Assembly: GCF_029360765.1 (NCBI RefSeq)
Contig: NZ_JARKNA010000009.1
Span: forward strand, 1 to 64,000
Direction: 5' to 3'
Length of the DNA stretch: 64,000 nt
From: Terrimonas pollutisoli
GTDB taxonomy: Bacteria > Bacteroidota > Bacteroidia > Chitinophagales > Chitinophagaceae
Positions 9,190-17,837 of this stretch are shown piece by piece. Made by a program: the position numbers and the translations under genes. Each line of letters starts with the position of its first letter. Within the stretch, counting starts at the first letter, position 1. The notes under the pieces were generated by a model that was given only the letters and a program-made list of their open reading frames with translations, had not been told where the DNA came from and did not search any database.

Positions 9190-12100
9190 TTAAAATGTAA
9201 CACGGAGGTTGGCGCCTATCTGCCTTGTTGCAGACAACTGGCCACCTTCACGATAAAATACTTCCAGCTCTGATGGATCTACACCGTACTTCTTGGTTGT
9301 AGCCCAAATAAGCCAGGCATTTTGCACCATGATTCCAAAGTTGGCCGACTTTGCAATTTTTGTTTTAGCAACAAATGATTGAGGAAAAGTGTAACCAAGA
9401 CGAACTTCTCTTAATTTCACATACGAAGCGTCCAACAATACCTCGCGGGCATCACGCTGACGGGCGGTGTACCAAAAACTTCTTGCAGGTAAATAACGGT
9501 TATTAGGTGTTCCTTTACCATCATTAAATACTCCATCTATACGAATACCACCGTTACCCGTATTGCCACCTGCAAATGTGTAAGTTCCGGGATAATCTCT
9601 CCAATCATGACCTTTGTCATTAACACCAACGGTTTCTTCTGATAAGCCTGTACCGCTATTAAAGTTTCTTGTCTCAGAATAAAACAGGCCTCCTTTTTGG
9701 AAATCTATTGAAAACGCCAGGTCAAATGCCTTATAGCGTAAGGTATTAAATAAACCTCCGGTCCACTCAGGTAGCACTTGTCCAATTTTTTGATTGATAT
9801 CATACTCTGGTAAACCAGTAGAACTTTCGATTCCTGTAGTTGCATTTTTTGCATAATTAATTAAAACACGTCCTTGGTCATCGGTTCTCCATTTACGGCC
9901 GACATAGGTACCCCATTCACCACCAACCTGGTGTTCTAATCTTGTATCATACCTGTTGGTAGCATACAAATATGTATTCAGCCCAGGTACCAGTTCTTTT
10001 ACTTTGTTACTGTTCTTTGACCAGTTTGCTGTAATGTCCCATGTAAAACTGCCTCCCTTTATTGGTGTTCCGGAAAGAGTAATTTCAACACCTTTACTTA
10101 CAATATTTCCGGCATTAACCAATGCTGTGCTAAATCCGCTGGCAGACGACACATCCAGCGGAATAATCTGGTCTGTGTTGTTATTTTCATAAAGGGCAAC
10201 ATCTATTCCCACCCTGTTGAAGAGCCTTAATTCTGTACCAACCTCCCACGCCTTTGTCAGAGCAGGACGTAAATTTTCAGCATCCCTGAATTGGTTGCCA
10301 ACAGCAACAGACGAGTTAGATCCATAAAATGATCCATTGTTAAGCGCAATATCAAGGCTATGAGGAGCAATGTCAGATCCTACTGAGGCGTAAGAAGCTC
10401 TAACTTTTCCATAAGTCAACCAGGATGAAGTTGAGCTACTTTTTAATAACTCTGTAAAAATAAAGCTGGTGCTTATAGAAGGATAGATGTAAGAGTTTTT
10501 AGAAGCTGGCAATGCTGAAGACCAGTCATTACGCAAAGTACCTTCAACAAAAATCATATCCCTGAATCCAAAAGACGCTTTTCCATAAACACTGTTTACC
10601 CTCTTCTTTTGATAACCAGGAATGGTAGGGTGAGTGGTAATGGGACGGGCAACAGAAGCCGAAATATCAAAATAATTTGGGGAACTTAAGCCACCTTGCG
10701 TAGCCATATATAACTGACTAAAAAAATCCTGGCGTCGATTAGCTCCTACCATACCATCAACACTAAAGTCTCCAAACCTATTTTTGTACAATAGGTTGGT
10801 TTCATAGTTCATTTCTTTGAATTGATTTTGGGTAATCTCATAACCATCTTGTTGCAACCCCCCGGTAGCAATTCGGTAGTCATTTTCATTACTGTACTGG
10901 TTCATTCGAGCATAGGATTGCAGACTCAGATTTTTAGTAATCTTTATCGTCAAACCAACATTTCCTACAATTCGGCTGTGTTTTTGTGTTCCAAAATTCT
11001 CTTTGATAACAAAATAAGGATTGTCCCAATACTGAGGTTGGCCGTATACAGATAAGTCACTTGATCCATTAGGATCGCCAATATTCCAGGAATTCAGGCT
11101 GCCATCTTCGTTACGGTATTGTTTCATTTTCTTCATGTCTAACTGACGCTGGAACCATTGGTTAAAATTCTGGGTAACGTTTAATCCATCCAAGCGATAT
11201 CCTTCCAACGGCTGACCTTTCGTGTAACGTGTGGTATAGGACACGTCGGATGATATTGTAATCCTATTGCTGATATCAAATGATCCATTGATACCTAATT
11301 GATGTTGATCTCTTTTCGCTCCCGGAATTATCAGCGTTCTGTTTTGATTAGCATAGGTCAAGCGGAAATTATAATTTTCAGCACCACTCGAAAGAGCCAC
11401 TGAATTGTTCAAATTTCTACCGGCCTGGAAAAAATCTTTTACGTTATCGGGTTGAGGTGTTAATGGAACAAGCTTTGCCCAATCAGCGCCTGGATACCAG
11501 CTATAATAGGGGCGATACATTGAGCCGTCGATTTTTGGACCCCAACTTTCATCGGCCCCATACTCCAGCATTCTTTGTCCGTCGAAAGCCTTCCATTCAA
11601 TTGGATGTCTTGTATCGTTGTATTTAAATAAATAATAGCCCTGGTCATCATAGATACTTCCCTTTGTAGCAGCTGCGGAAGTATACCCACCAGCATACTC
11701 GTTTTGATACGGTGGGATTATAGAAAGTGATTCGGTTGTAACACCAAGATTTACCTCGATGCTACTGCTTTTCCTGCGGCTTCCTTTCTTTGTAGTGATC
11801 ACTACAACACCATTAGCGGCTCTTTGACCATATAAAGCGGTAGCTGCCGGTCCTTTCAATACGGATAAACTTTCCACGTTATCCATAATAACCGCTGATT
11901 GATCTGTGACGGTTCCATCGACCACAAATATTGGCGGGTTCAAACCCAATCCTGTTACACCCCTTATAATTACATCTGCATTATCAAAGGTTGAACTTGG
12001 TGAGCCTATAAGTTTTACACCAGCAACTTTACCGGCCAGTGATGAACTCACGTCAGTGGCTTTTGCGATAGTCAGGTCGTCACCTTTTACTTCCTGAACA

Positions 12101-12468
12101 GCGTAACCTAAAGCTTTTTTCTCTCTCTTAATACCGAATGCGGTAACGACAACCTCGTCAAGGGCAGTTTCTTTGAGATCCATGGTCAGTGCACCCAAGT
12201 CAGTAGTCGTTCCTAGTTTTTGGCTTATGACGCCTAGTCCAACGCCGGAAATTTCTATTACATCACCGGGATTGGCATTGATAATAAATGATCCGTCTGC
12301 GCCGGCTGTGGTACCCTGGTTGGTTCCCTTAATTCGAATGGAAGCATTGGGAATGGGCTGACCATTCTTGTCTGTAATTTTTCCTGTGAATTGCTTCTGT
12401 TGTGCCAGCAAAAGGTTGCAGCAAAGCAGTAGCAAAGGAAACATCGTAAGAAGTTTTCTCATGTGCAT
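9190..12468 (-). CDS. SusC/RagA family TonB-linked transporter
   Basis: A 1092-residue outer-membrane TonB-dependent transporter. A signal peptide (with two Met start options six bases apart) is followed by a carboxypeptidase-regulatory domain (GKITDKNGQPIPNASIRIKG). A TonB-box-like segment (LDEVVVTAFGIKREKKALGY) and a plug domain with the SusC signature (IRGVTGLGLNPPIFVVDG; VLKGPAATALYGQRAANGVV) come next. Barrel strands run to the terminal aromatic-ending strand (ATRQIGANLRVTF). Length and order match SusC/RagA. It is the first gene of the SusC-SusD operon. No sigma/anti-sigma or hybrid two-component regulator adjoins it. A long inverted repeat (12497-12555) lies in its leader. Confidence 0.95.
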   Translation of the reverse strand: MHMRKLLTMFPLLLLCCNLLLAQQKQFTGKITDKNGQPIPNASIRIKGTNQGTTAGADGSFIINANPGDVIEISGVGLGVISQKLGTTTDLGALTMDLKETALDEVVVTAFGIKREKKALGYAVQEVKGDDLTIAKATDVSSSLAGKVAGVKLIGSPSSTFDNADVIIRGVTGLGLNPPIFVVDGTVTDQSAVIMDNVESLSVLKGPAATALYGQRAANGVVVITTKKGSRRKSSSIEVNLGVTTESLSIIPPYQNEYAGGYTSAAATKGSIYDDQGYYLFKYNDTRHPIEWKAFDGQRMLEYGADESWGPKIDGSMYRPYYSWYPGADWAKLVPLTPQPDNVKDFFQAGRNLNNSVALSSGAENYNFRLTYANQNRTLIIPGAKRDQHQLGINGSFDISNRITISSDVSYTTRYTKGQPLEGYRLDGLNVTQNFNQWFQRQLDMKKMKQYRNEDGSLNSWNIGDPNGSSDLSVYGQPQYWDNPYFVIKENFGTQKHSRIVGNVGLTIKITKNLSLQSYARMNQYSNENDYRIATGGLQQDGYEITQNQFKEMNYETNLLYKNRFGDFSVDGMVGANRRQDFFSQLYMATQGGLSSPNYFDISASVARPITTHPTIPGYQKKRVNSVYGKASFGFRDMIFVEGTLRNDWSSALPASKNSYIYPSISTSFIFTELLKSSSTSSWLTYGKVRASYASVGSDIAPHSLDIALNNGSFYGSNSSVAVGNQFRDAENLRPALTKAWEVGTELRLFNRVGIDVALYENNNTDQIIPLDVSSASGFSTALVNAGNIVSKGVEITLSGTPIKGGSFTWDITANWSKNSNKVKELVPGLNTYLYATNRYDTRLEHQVGGEWGTYVGRKWRTDDQGRVLINYAKNATTGIESSTGLPEYDINQKIGQVLPEWTGGLFNTLRYKAFDLAFSIDFQKGGLFYSETRNFNSGTGLSEETVGVNDKGHDWRDYPGTYTFAGGNTGNGGIRIDGVFNDGKGTPNNRYLPARSFWYTARQRDAREVLLDASYVKLREVRLGYTFPQSFVAKTKIAKSANFGIMVQNAWLIWATTKKYGVDPSELEVFYREGGQLSATRQIGANLRVTF

Positions 12469-12496
12469 GTTAGTGATTGTTTAATGAAAAATTTTT

Positions 12497-12555
12497 AGTT
12501 AAACAGTTGGTTTTAGGAAAAGGTAATCCTTAACCTAAACCAACTTAAGTTAACT
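12497..12555 (-). promoter_or_regulatory. Long inverted repeat in the susC leader
   Basis: On the minus strand, 29 bases upstream of the susC start, two imperfect arms of about 21 bases (12497-12517 and 12534-12555, cores TTGGTTTTAGG and CCTAAACCAA) can fold into a long AU-rich stem with a 16-nt loop. No T tract follows immediately. It could stabilise the mRNA, bind a regulator or act in attenuation; the sequence alone does not decide. Confidence 0.5.
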
Positions 12556-12709
12556 GTTCATTAACAAATTGTAAAAAAAAGTTGACTGTCATCAATAACC
12601 TAGTCTTATTGATGGCCCTCAAAAGAATAATTTTTGCAAGGTTTTTGGCCGCAAAATCCCGCAACCAACCGATCGGAATATCAGATACGTAATAAAATCA
12701 GGTTATTTT

Positions 12710-15700
12710 TTACATATTTCTGCGATACTGCCCGCCTACTTCGTAAAGAGCATGAGTTATTTGTCCTAACGAGCAATACTTCACTGTTTCCATTAGTTGA
12801 GCAAAAAGATTGCCATTATTAATCGCGGTCTCTTTTAATCGTTTTAACTCATTTTCACTCTTAGCCTCATTTCGCTTCCAAAATGCCTTCAGGGCTTTTA
12901 TCTGTTGCTCCTTCTCTTCCGTAGTGCTTCGTATTACTTCTCCCGGTATAATAGTGGGGCTGCCTTTTTTATTGAGAAAGGTATTCACACCGATCAGGGG
13001 TAATTCGCCGGTGTGTTTTTGATGCTCGTAATGAAGGCTCTCTTCCTGGATCTTATTGCGTTGATACATTCTTTCCATCGCTCCTAATACGCCACCTCTT
13101 TCAGTAAGCCTGTCAAATTCTGTCAAGACAGCTTCTTCCACCAAATCAGTTAATTCCTCGATCAGAAAAGATCCCTGGGTGGGGTTTTCATTTTTGGCGG
13201 TTCCCAATTCACGATTAATGATTAATTGTATCGCCATTGCACGTCGCACACTTTCTTCCGTGGGTGTTGTGATCGCTTCATCGTAAGCATTCGTGTGAAG
13301 TGAATTACAGTTATCATAAATGGCATATAATGCCTGCAGGGTCGTTCTGATATCGTTGAAATCAATTTCCTGCGCATGTAAGCTTCTGCCGGATGTCTGA
13401 ATATGATATTTCAACATCTGGCTGCGCTTGTTTGCCTTGTATTTATATTTCATTGCCTTTGCCCAGATACGTCGTGCAACTCTGCCAATAACACTGTACT
13501 CGGGATCCATGCCGTTGCTGAAAAAGAAAGATAGATTGGGTGCGAAGTCATCGATATTCATACCCCTGCTCAGGTAATATTCTACATACGTAAAACCATT
13601 GGCCAGTGTAAATGCCAGTTGGGTAATAGGATTGGCGCCGGCTTCAGCAATATGATAGCCAGAGATACTAACGCTGTAGAAATTTCTCACTTTATTTTCG
13701 ATAAAATATTCCTGTACATCACCCATTAGTTTCAACGCAAACTCCGTTGAGAATATACAGGTGTTTTGTGCCTGGTCTTCTTTCAGAATATCAGCTTGCA
13801 CTGTTCCCCTTACCTGCTGCAATGCAACCTGTTTGCATTGCTCATAAATCTCAGCGGGCAAAACTTCATCACCCGATAATCCTAACAATTTTAAGCCAAG
13901 CCCGTTGTTACCATTTGGCAATTCACCCGGGAATGATGGATTATTATAAACAGGCGCGGGCTGAGCTTTATATTTCTCGTTTATGATTCTTTCCAAATCT
14001 TTTTCCAAACCCAACTCAACGATCTTTTTTTCGCACTGCTGATCTATCGCTGCATTTAAAAAGAAAGCCAATAACATAGGCGCAGGACCATTAATGGTCA
14101 TACTAACTGAAGTCTTAGGGTCGCACAGGTCAAAACCACTGTATAATTTTTTTGCATCGTCAACAGTTGCAATACTTACTCCGCTGTTACCCACTTTTCC
14201 ATAAATATCAGGGCGATGGTCAGGGTCTTCGCCATACAAGGTCACACTATCAAACGCTGTTGATAACCGTTTGGCGGGCTGATCCACGGAAACGTAATGA
14301 AAACGTCGATTGGTTCTTTCGGGACCACCTTCGCCGGCAAACATTCTTGTCGGATCCTCACCTTCTCTTTTCAATGGAAATACACCGGCTGTAAAAGGAA
14401 AGTGACCGGGTACATTTTCCTGGGCCTGCCAGCGAAGCAGGTCGCCCCAATCTTTGTATTTAGGAAGAACTACTTTGGGAATTCTCGTGCCACTAAGACT
14501 TTGGGTAGTCATCGCCTGTTTGATCACTTTATCCCGCACTGTGTATTCATAAAAATCTTTCTGGTATTCTTTTACTTTCTCCGGCCAGTTAAAAAGAAGC
14601 TTGCGACTTACCGGTGTCAATAGATCGGTGTAGAAATCGATTTGCTGTTGAAGGACCTCACCCAAACCCTCTCCAAAGGAGAGGGCTTTAGAGCCCGATT
14701 GTCGCAAAATCTCTAAAGCACCCTGAAGTTGATAAAGTTTAGTAGCAATAGCAGCCTGGTCTTTTACTAATTGATCGTAGTTGCGGTTGTTCTCACTGAT
14801 CTCACTCAGGTATCTTGTCCTGTTGGATGGAATAATAGCCTGCGAAACTTTTGCCGTCTCCGAAAAATGAAATTCACCAAAGGTGACGCCAGTTTTGGCT
14901 TCAATTTTTTTCAGTAATAATTCAAACAAATGATTTACGCCATCATCATTGAACTTGCTGGCCATCGTACCGATGATTGGTAATTCCTCATCCTTTGCCG
15001 TCCATAAACCATGATTGCGCTTGTATTGTTTTTTCACATCTGCCAATGCATCCAATGCACCGGCTTTATCAAATTTGTTTAAGCAAACAAGATCGGCATA
15101 ATCGAGCATGTTGATTTTTTCCAGTTGCGATGCGGCGCCATATTCCGGTGTCATCACATACATACTAACATCACAATAATCTAAAATAGAAGCATCGCTT
15201 TGCCCTACACCTGCAGACTCCAGTATAATAAAATCAAATCCTGCGTCTTTGCATATATCTATTGCATCCTGCACTGCACCACTTAAAGCAGTATTATCAT
15301 CCCTTGTAGCAAGACTGCGCATATAGGCCCTTGGATGAGAAATAGCATTCATTCTTATCCTGTCGCCCAGCAATGCACCCCCTGTTTTTTTCTTGGATGG
15401 ATCTACAGAAATGACAGCGATAGTTTTAGTGGTGAAATTTTGAAGAAATCGGCGAACGATTTCATCGGTTACGGAAGATTTGCCGGCGCCGCCAGTACCG
15501 GTGATGCCGAGGACAGCCCCCCTGCCCCCCGAAGGGGGGTTCTTAGACTCCGACTGTTGTTGGAGTTCTTTAATTATCGAAGAATAATTGCAGTTGGCTT
15601 CTGCCAATGTTATTGCTCTTGCTATTCTGCGAACATCCTTTACTTCATCTAACGGTAACGAACCATTGTACTTTGAGGTTTCTAAAGTCCCTCCTCCGGA

Positions 15701-16123
15701 GGGATTTAGGGAGGCAATCACATCCTCTATCATTCCTTCCAACCCCATCTTTCTGCCATCATCTGGACTATAAATTTTTGCAATACCATAGTTATGCAGC
15801 TCTTGTATTTCAGCCGGTAAAATGGTTCCGCCACCACCGCCAAATATTTTGATATGACCGCAACCACTTTCTTCAAGCAGGTCTTTCATGTATTTAAAAA
15901 ACTCCACGTGGCCGCCCTGGTAGCTGGTGACGGCAATACCCTGAACATCTTCTTCAATCGCCGTTTCTACGATTTCCTTTACACTACGATTATGACCCAG
16001 GTGAATGATCTCCACACCCTTGCTTTGCATAATTCGCCGCATGATATTAATAGCAGCATCATGACCATCAAAAAGGGAAGCGGCAGTGACGATACGAACT
16101 TTATTTACAGGCGTATAACTCAT
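12710..16123 (-). CDS. icmF: Fused isobutyryl-CoA mutase
   Basis: Adenosylcobalamin-dependent acyl-CoA mutase with its G-protein chaperone in one chain, 1137 residues. It interconverts isobutyryl-CoA and butyryl-CoA (some also isovaleryl/pivalyl-CoA). The domain order is typical of IcmF. The cobalamin-binding domain (about 8-135) has the motif D19-G-H21 in SLFDGHDAAINIMRR. The MeaI-type GTPase (about 205-440) has the P-loop GITGTGGAGKSS and ESAGVGQSD. The substrate-binding mutase barrel covers about 560-1137 (RFHYVSVDQPAKRLSTAFDSVTLYGEDPD, YSVSISGYHIAEAGA). Three linker segments (about residues 138-147, 195-200 and 479-486) are encoded by palindromic elements inserted in frame. A TAnnTTTG box lies 23 bp upstream. 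Confidence 0.95.
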   Translation of the reverse strand: MSYTPVNKVRIVTAASLFDGHDAAINIMRRIMQSKGVEIIHLGHNRSVKEIVETAIEEDVQGIAVTSYQGGHVEFFKYMKDLLEESGCGHIKIFGGGGGTILPAEIQELHNYGIAKIYSPDDGRKMGLEGMIEDVIASLNPSGGGTLETSKYNGSLPLDEVKDVRRIARAITLAEANCNYSSIIKELQQQSESKNPPSGGRGAVLGITGTGGAGKSSVTDEIVRRFLQNFTTKTIAVISVDPSKKKTGGALLGDRIRMNAISHPRAYMRSLATRDDNTALSGAVQDAIDICKDAGFDFIILESAGVGQSDASILDYCDVSMYVMTPEYGAASQLEKINMLDYADLVCLNKFDKAGALDALADVKKQYKRNHGLWTAKDEELPIIGTMASKFNDDGVNHLFELLLKKIEAKTGVTFGEFHFSETAKVSQAIIPSNRTRYLSEISENNRNYDQLVKDQAAIATKLYQLQGALEILRQSGSKALSFGEGLGEVLQQQIDFYTDLLTPVSRKLLFNWPEKVKEYQKDFYEYTVRDKVIKQAMTTQSLSGTRIPKVVLPKYKDWGDLLRWQAQENVPGHFPFTAGVFPLKREGEDPTRMFAGEGGPERTNRRFHYVSVDQPAKRLSTAFDSVTLYGEDPDHRPDIYGKVGNSGVSIATVDDAKKLYSGFDLCDPKTSVSMTINGPAPMLLAFFLNAAIDQQCEKKIVELGLEKDLERIINEKYKAQPAPVYNNPSFPGELPNGNNGLGLKLLGLSGDEVLPAEIYEQCKQVALQQVRGTVQADILKEDQAQNTCIFSTEFALKLMGDVQEYFIENKVRNFYSVSISGYHIAEAGANPITQLAFTLANGFTYVEYYLSRGMNIDDFAPNLSFFFSNGMDPEYSVIGRVARRIWAKAMKYKYKANKRSQMLKYHIQTSGRSLHAQEIDFNDIRTTLQALYAIYDNCNSLHTNAYDEAITTPTEESVRRAMAIQLIINRELGTAKNENPTQGSFLIEELTDLVEEAVLTEFDRLTERGGVLGAMERMYQRNKIQEESLHYEHQKHTGELPLIGVNTFLNKKGSPTIIPGEVIRSTTEEKEQQIKALKAFWKRNEAKSENELKRLKETAINNGNLFAQLMETVKYCSLGQITHALYEVGGQYRRNM
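14655..14696 (-). repeat. In-frame palindromic element in icmF (copy 1)
   Basis: The core is a perfect palindrome, CCCTCTCC-AAA-GGAGAGGG (14667-14685), flanked by CTTTAGAG and ACCTCACCCAAA. It is translated as the linker SKALSFGEGLGEV between the GTPase and mutase domains and keeps the reading frame. Confidence 0.7.
15515..15549 (-). repeat. In-frame palindromic element in icmF (copy 2)
   Basis: The palindrome CCCCCC-GAA-GGGGGG (15525-15539), with flanking CCCCCCTG and TTCTTAGA, is translated as ESKNPPSGGRGA directly before the P-loop of the GTPase domain. The frame is kept. Confidence 0.7.
15682..15715 (+). repeat. In-frame palindromic element in icmF (copy 3)
   Basis: The palindrome TCCCTCC-TCC-GGAGGGA (15688-15704) is extended by CTAAA and TTTAG on its two sides. 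It is inserted in the orientation opposite to the other two icmF copies and translated as SLNPSGGGTLETS, just after the cobalamin domain. Confidence 0.7.
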
Positions 16124-16145
16124 AGATAGGCAACGTTACTCGTTG

Positions 16146-16153
16146 CAAATGTA
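16146..16153 (-). promoter_or_regulatory. Candidate -7 box of icmF
   Basis: The minus strand reads TACATTTG, an exact match to the Bacteroidota -7 consensus TAnnTTTG, 22 bases before the icmF ATG. I see no clear TTG at the -33 position, so this is suggestive only. Confidence 0.45.
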
Positions 16154-16303
16154 ATTGTAAAAAGCTAATGACCGTTAGTGTCAGGAAAAAGATGACAGTT
16201 TACAGCTTAGTGATGACAGACTCAACCAACTCTTATTACAGGATCATTGCTCACGGCTTCCTTTTCTCCTATCAATCATCATCTGTCATCTGTCAACTAT
16301 ACT

Positions 16304-16311
16304 TACATTTG
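16304..16311 (+). promoter_or_regulatory. Candidate -7 box of the kinase-MurU operon
   Basis: TACATTTG matches the TAnnTTTG consensus and ends only 5 bases before the ATG at 16317. If used, transcription would begin at or beside the start codon, giving a leaderless message. No good -33 TTG is visible. Confidence 0.4.
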
Positions 16312-16316
16312 TCCCC

Positions 16317-17837
16317 ATGCAAAATCTTACTGAAGCCATCCGCGACCTCTATATAAAATGGAAAGGAACAGCTCCTGTTTCCTTAGACGTACTGCCACAG
16401 TCTGGAAGTGAACGCCGGTATTTTCGGCTCTATGATAAAGATGGATTTTCCGTAATTGGTACCTATGGCGCTAATATTAAGGAAAACGAAACCTTTTTTT
16501 ATTTCTCCGAAAAGTTTGGCGAACAAAAACTGGCAACCCCGGAGATATTAGCTATCAGCGATGACAAACAATTTTACCTGCAGGAAGATTTTGGCGATGT
16601 GTCTTTACTAAACAAGCTGGAAGCCGGTGGTTTTACTCCGCCAGTATATGATCTGTTTAAAAAAAGCCTGGAAGAGCTGGCCAGGTTGCAGGTAAAGGGA
16701 GACCAGGGACTGGACTACGATCAATGCCTTACCAACAAGGAGTTTGGCAAGCAGGCTATCATGGCTGACCTTTTGTATTTCAAATATTATTTTTTGGATG
16801 CTTTGCGAAAGCCTTATGATAAACAAAAACTCATCGATGATTTTGAAGCTTTAAGTAATTACCTGACACATACAGAATATAAATATTTTATGTTCCGTGA
16901 TTTTCAAAGCCGGAACATCATGGTGAAAGATGATGTTCGTGAAGACACGAACATCGGCAATAGTGGTGACACTAACCGCGGCGCCTCCGTCCATTTTATC
17001 GACTACCAGGGTGGTATGAAAGGTGCGCCGCAATATGATGTGGCCAGTATGCTTTGGCAGGCAAGGGCCAATTTACCGGATGAGTGGAAGTATAATTTGC
17101 TGGAAGACTATATTGATGCTTTTGAAGACACGATCGGTCAAAGTGTAAACCGGAATATTTTTCAAAACCAGTATAACGGCTATGTGTTAATCCGGTTATT
17201 GCAGGTGTTGGGAGCATATGGCTTCCGCGGCTTATTCGAACGCAAGGCGCAATTTCTTACCAGCATTCCTCTGGCCTTGAAAAATTTGAAAGAATTTTTT
17301 CAGCATCAAAGCCTGGGCATTGTGGTACCAGAGTTCAGCAAGGTGTTGAATCTATGTGTGGCGGATGAGATCATTGAACAATTCACTCCCGTACAGGCAA
17401 CGGAAAAAACGCCGTTGGTTGTTAAAATAAAAAGTTTTTCTTACCGCAATGGCGTTCCACCAGATGACAGTGGTAATGGCGGAGGCTTTGTTTTTGATTG
17501 CCGTGGCATCCTGAATCCGGGCCGTATTGAAAGTATGAAAGTACAGACCGGACGAGACAAAGCAGTAAAAGACTACCTGGAACAGCAAACAAAAATGACG
17601 GAGTTTCTCAATAGTGTCTTTGATATTGTAGATATCTCGGTGGCAGATTATATCAAACGTGATTTCGAAAGTCTTTCGGTAAGCTTTGGTTGTACCGGTG
17701 GTCAACACCGCAGTGTGTATGCCGCCGATGCATTGGCAAGGCACCTAAGAAATAAATTTAAAGTAAAGATTGAACTTATTCATAGAGAACAGGAAGCAAA
17801 AAACTGGCAAAACCCTTTACCTGAAACAAAATCCTGA
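16317..17837 (+). CDS. AmgK-like sugar kinase fused to RapZ C-terminal domain
   Basis: Two-domain protein of 506 residues. Residues 1 to about 330 are an aminoglycoside-phosphotransferase-fold kinase: YLQEDFGDVSLL, then the Brenner-type catalytic loop FMFRDFQSRNIMVKD and the metal-binding HFIDYQGGMKGAPQYD. This arrangement resembles AmgK, the anomeric N-acetylmuramate/GlcNAc kinase. Residues about 360-495 match the RapZ C-terminal domain (SFSYRNGVPPD, FVFDCRGILNPGR, TGRDKAV, SVSFGCTGGQHRSVYAADALA), known in E. coli to sense glucosamine-6-phosphate. The next gene overlaps its stop by one base and the third gene is MurU-like, supporting a cell-wall recycling role. About 17 residues after MVKDD are encoded by a palindromic insert between the two catalytic motifs. 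Confidence 0.8.
   Translation: MQNLTEAIRDLYIKWKGTAPVSLDVLPQSGSERRYFRLYDKDGFSVIGTYGANIKENETFFYFSEKFGEQKLATPEILAISDDKQFYLQEDFGDVSLLNKLEAGGFTPPVYDLFKKSLEELARLQVKGDQGLDYDQCLTNKEFGKQAIMADLLYFKYYFLDALRKPYDKQKLIDDFEALSNYLTHTEYKYFMFRDFQSRNIMVKDDVREDTNIGNSGDTNRGASVHFIDYQGGMKGAPQYDVASMLWQARANLPDEWKYNLLEDYIDAFEDTIGQSVNRNIFQNQYNGYVLIRLLQVLGAYGFRGLFERKAQFLTSIPLALKNLKEFFQHQSLGIVVPEFSKVLNLCVADEIIEQFTPVQATEKTPLVVKIKSFSYRNGVPPDDSGNGGGFVFDCRGILNPGRIESMKVQTGRDKAVKDYLEQQTKMTEFLNSVFDIVDISVADYIKRDFESLSVSFGCTGGQHRSVYAADALARHLRNKFKVKIELIHREQEAKNWQNPLPETKS
16932..16983 (+). repeat. In-frame palindromic element in the kinase gene
   Basis: Perfect 10-bp arms GATGTTCGTG and CACGAACATC with loop AAGA (16932-16955), followed by a second weaker palindrome (AGTG-GTGA-CACT). 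It is read in frame as a polar segment (VREDTNIGNSGDTNRGAS) between the catalytic loop and the metal-binding IDYQGG motif. Confidence 0.7.

Noticed and set aside
16164..16300. GATGACAG/CTGTCATC repeats before the kinase operon as an operator
   Set aside because: Several loose, overlapping copies of a low-complexity motif; looks like degenerate intergenic sequence rather than a defined binding site.
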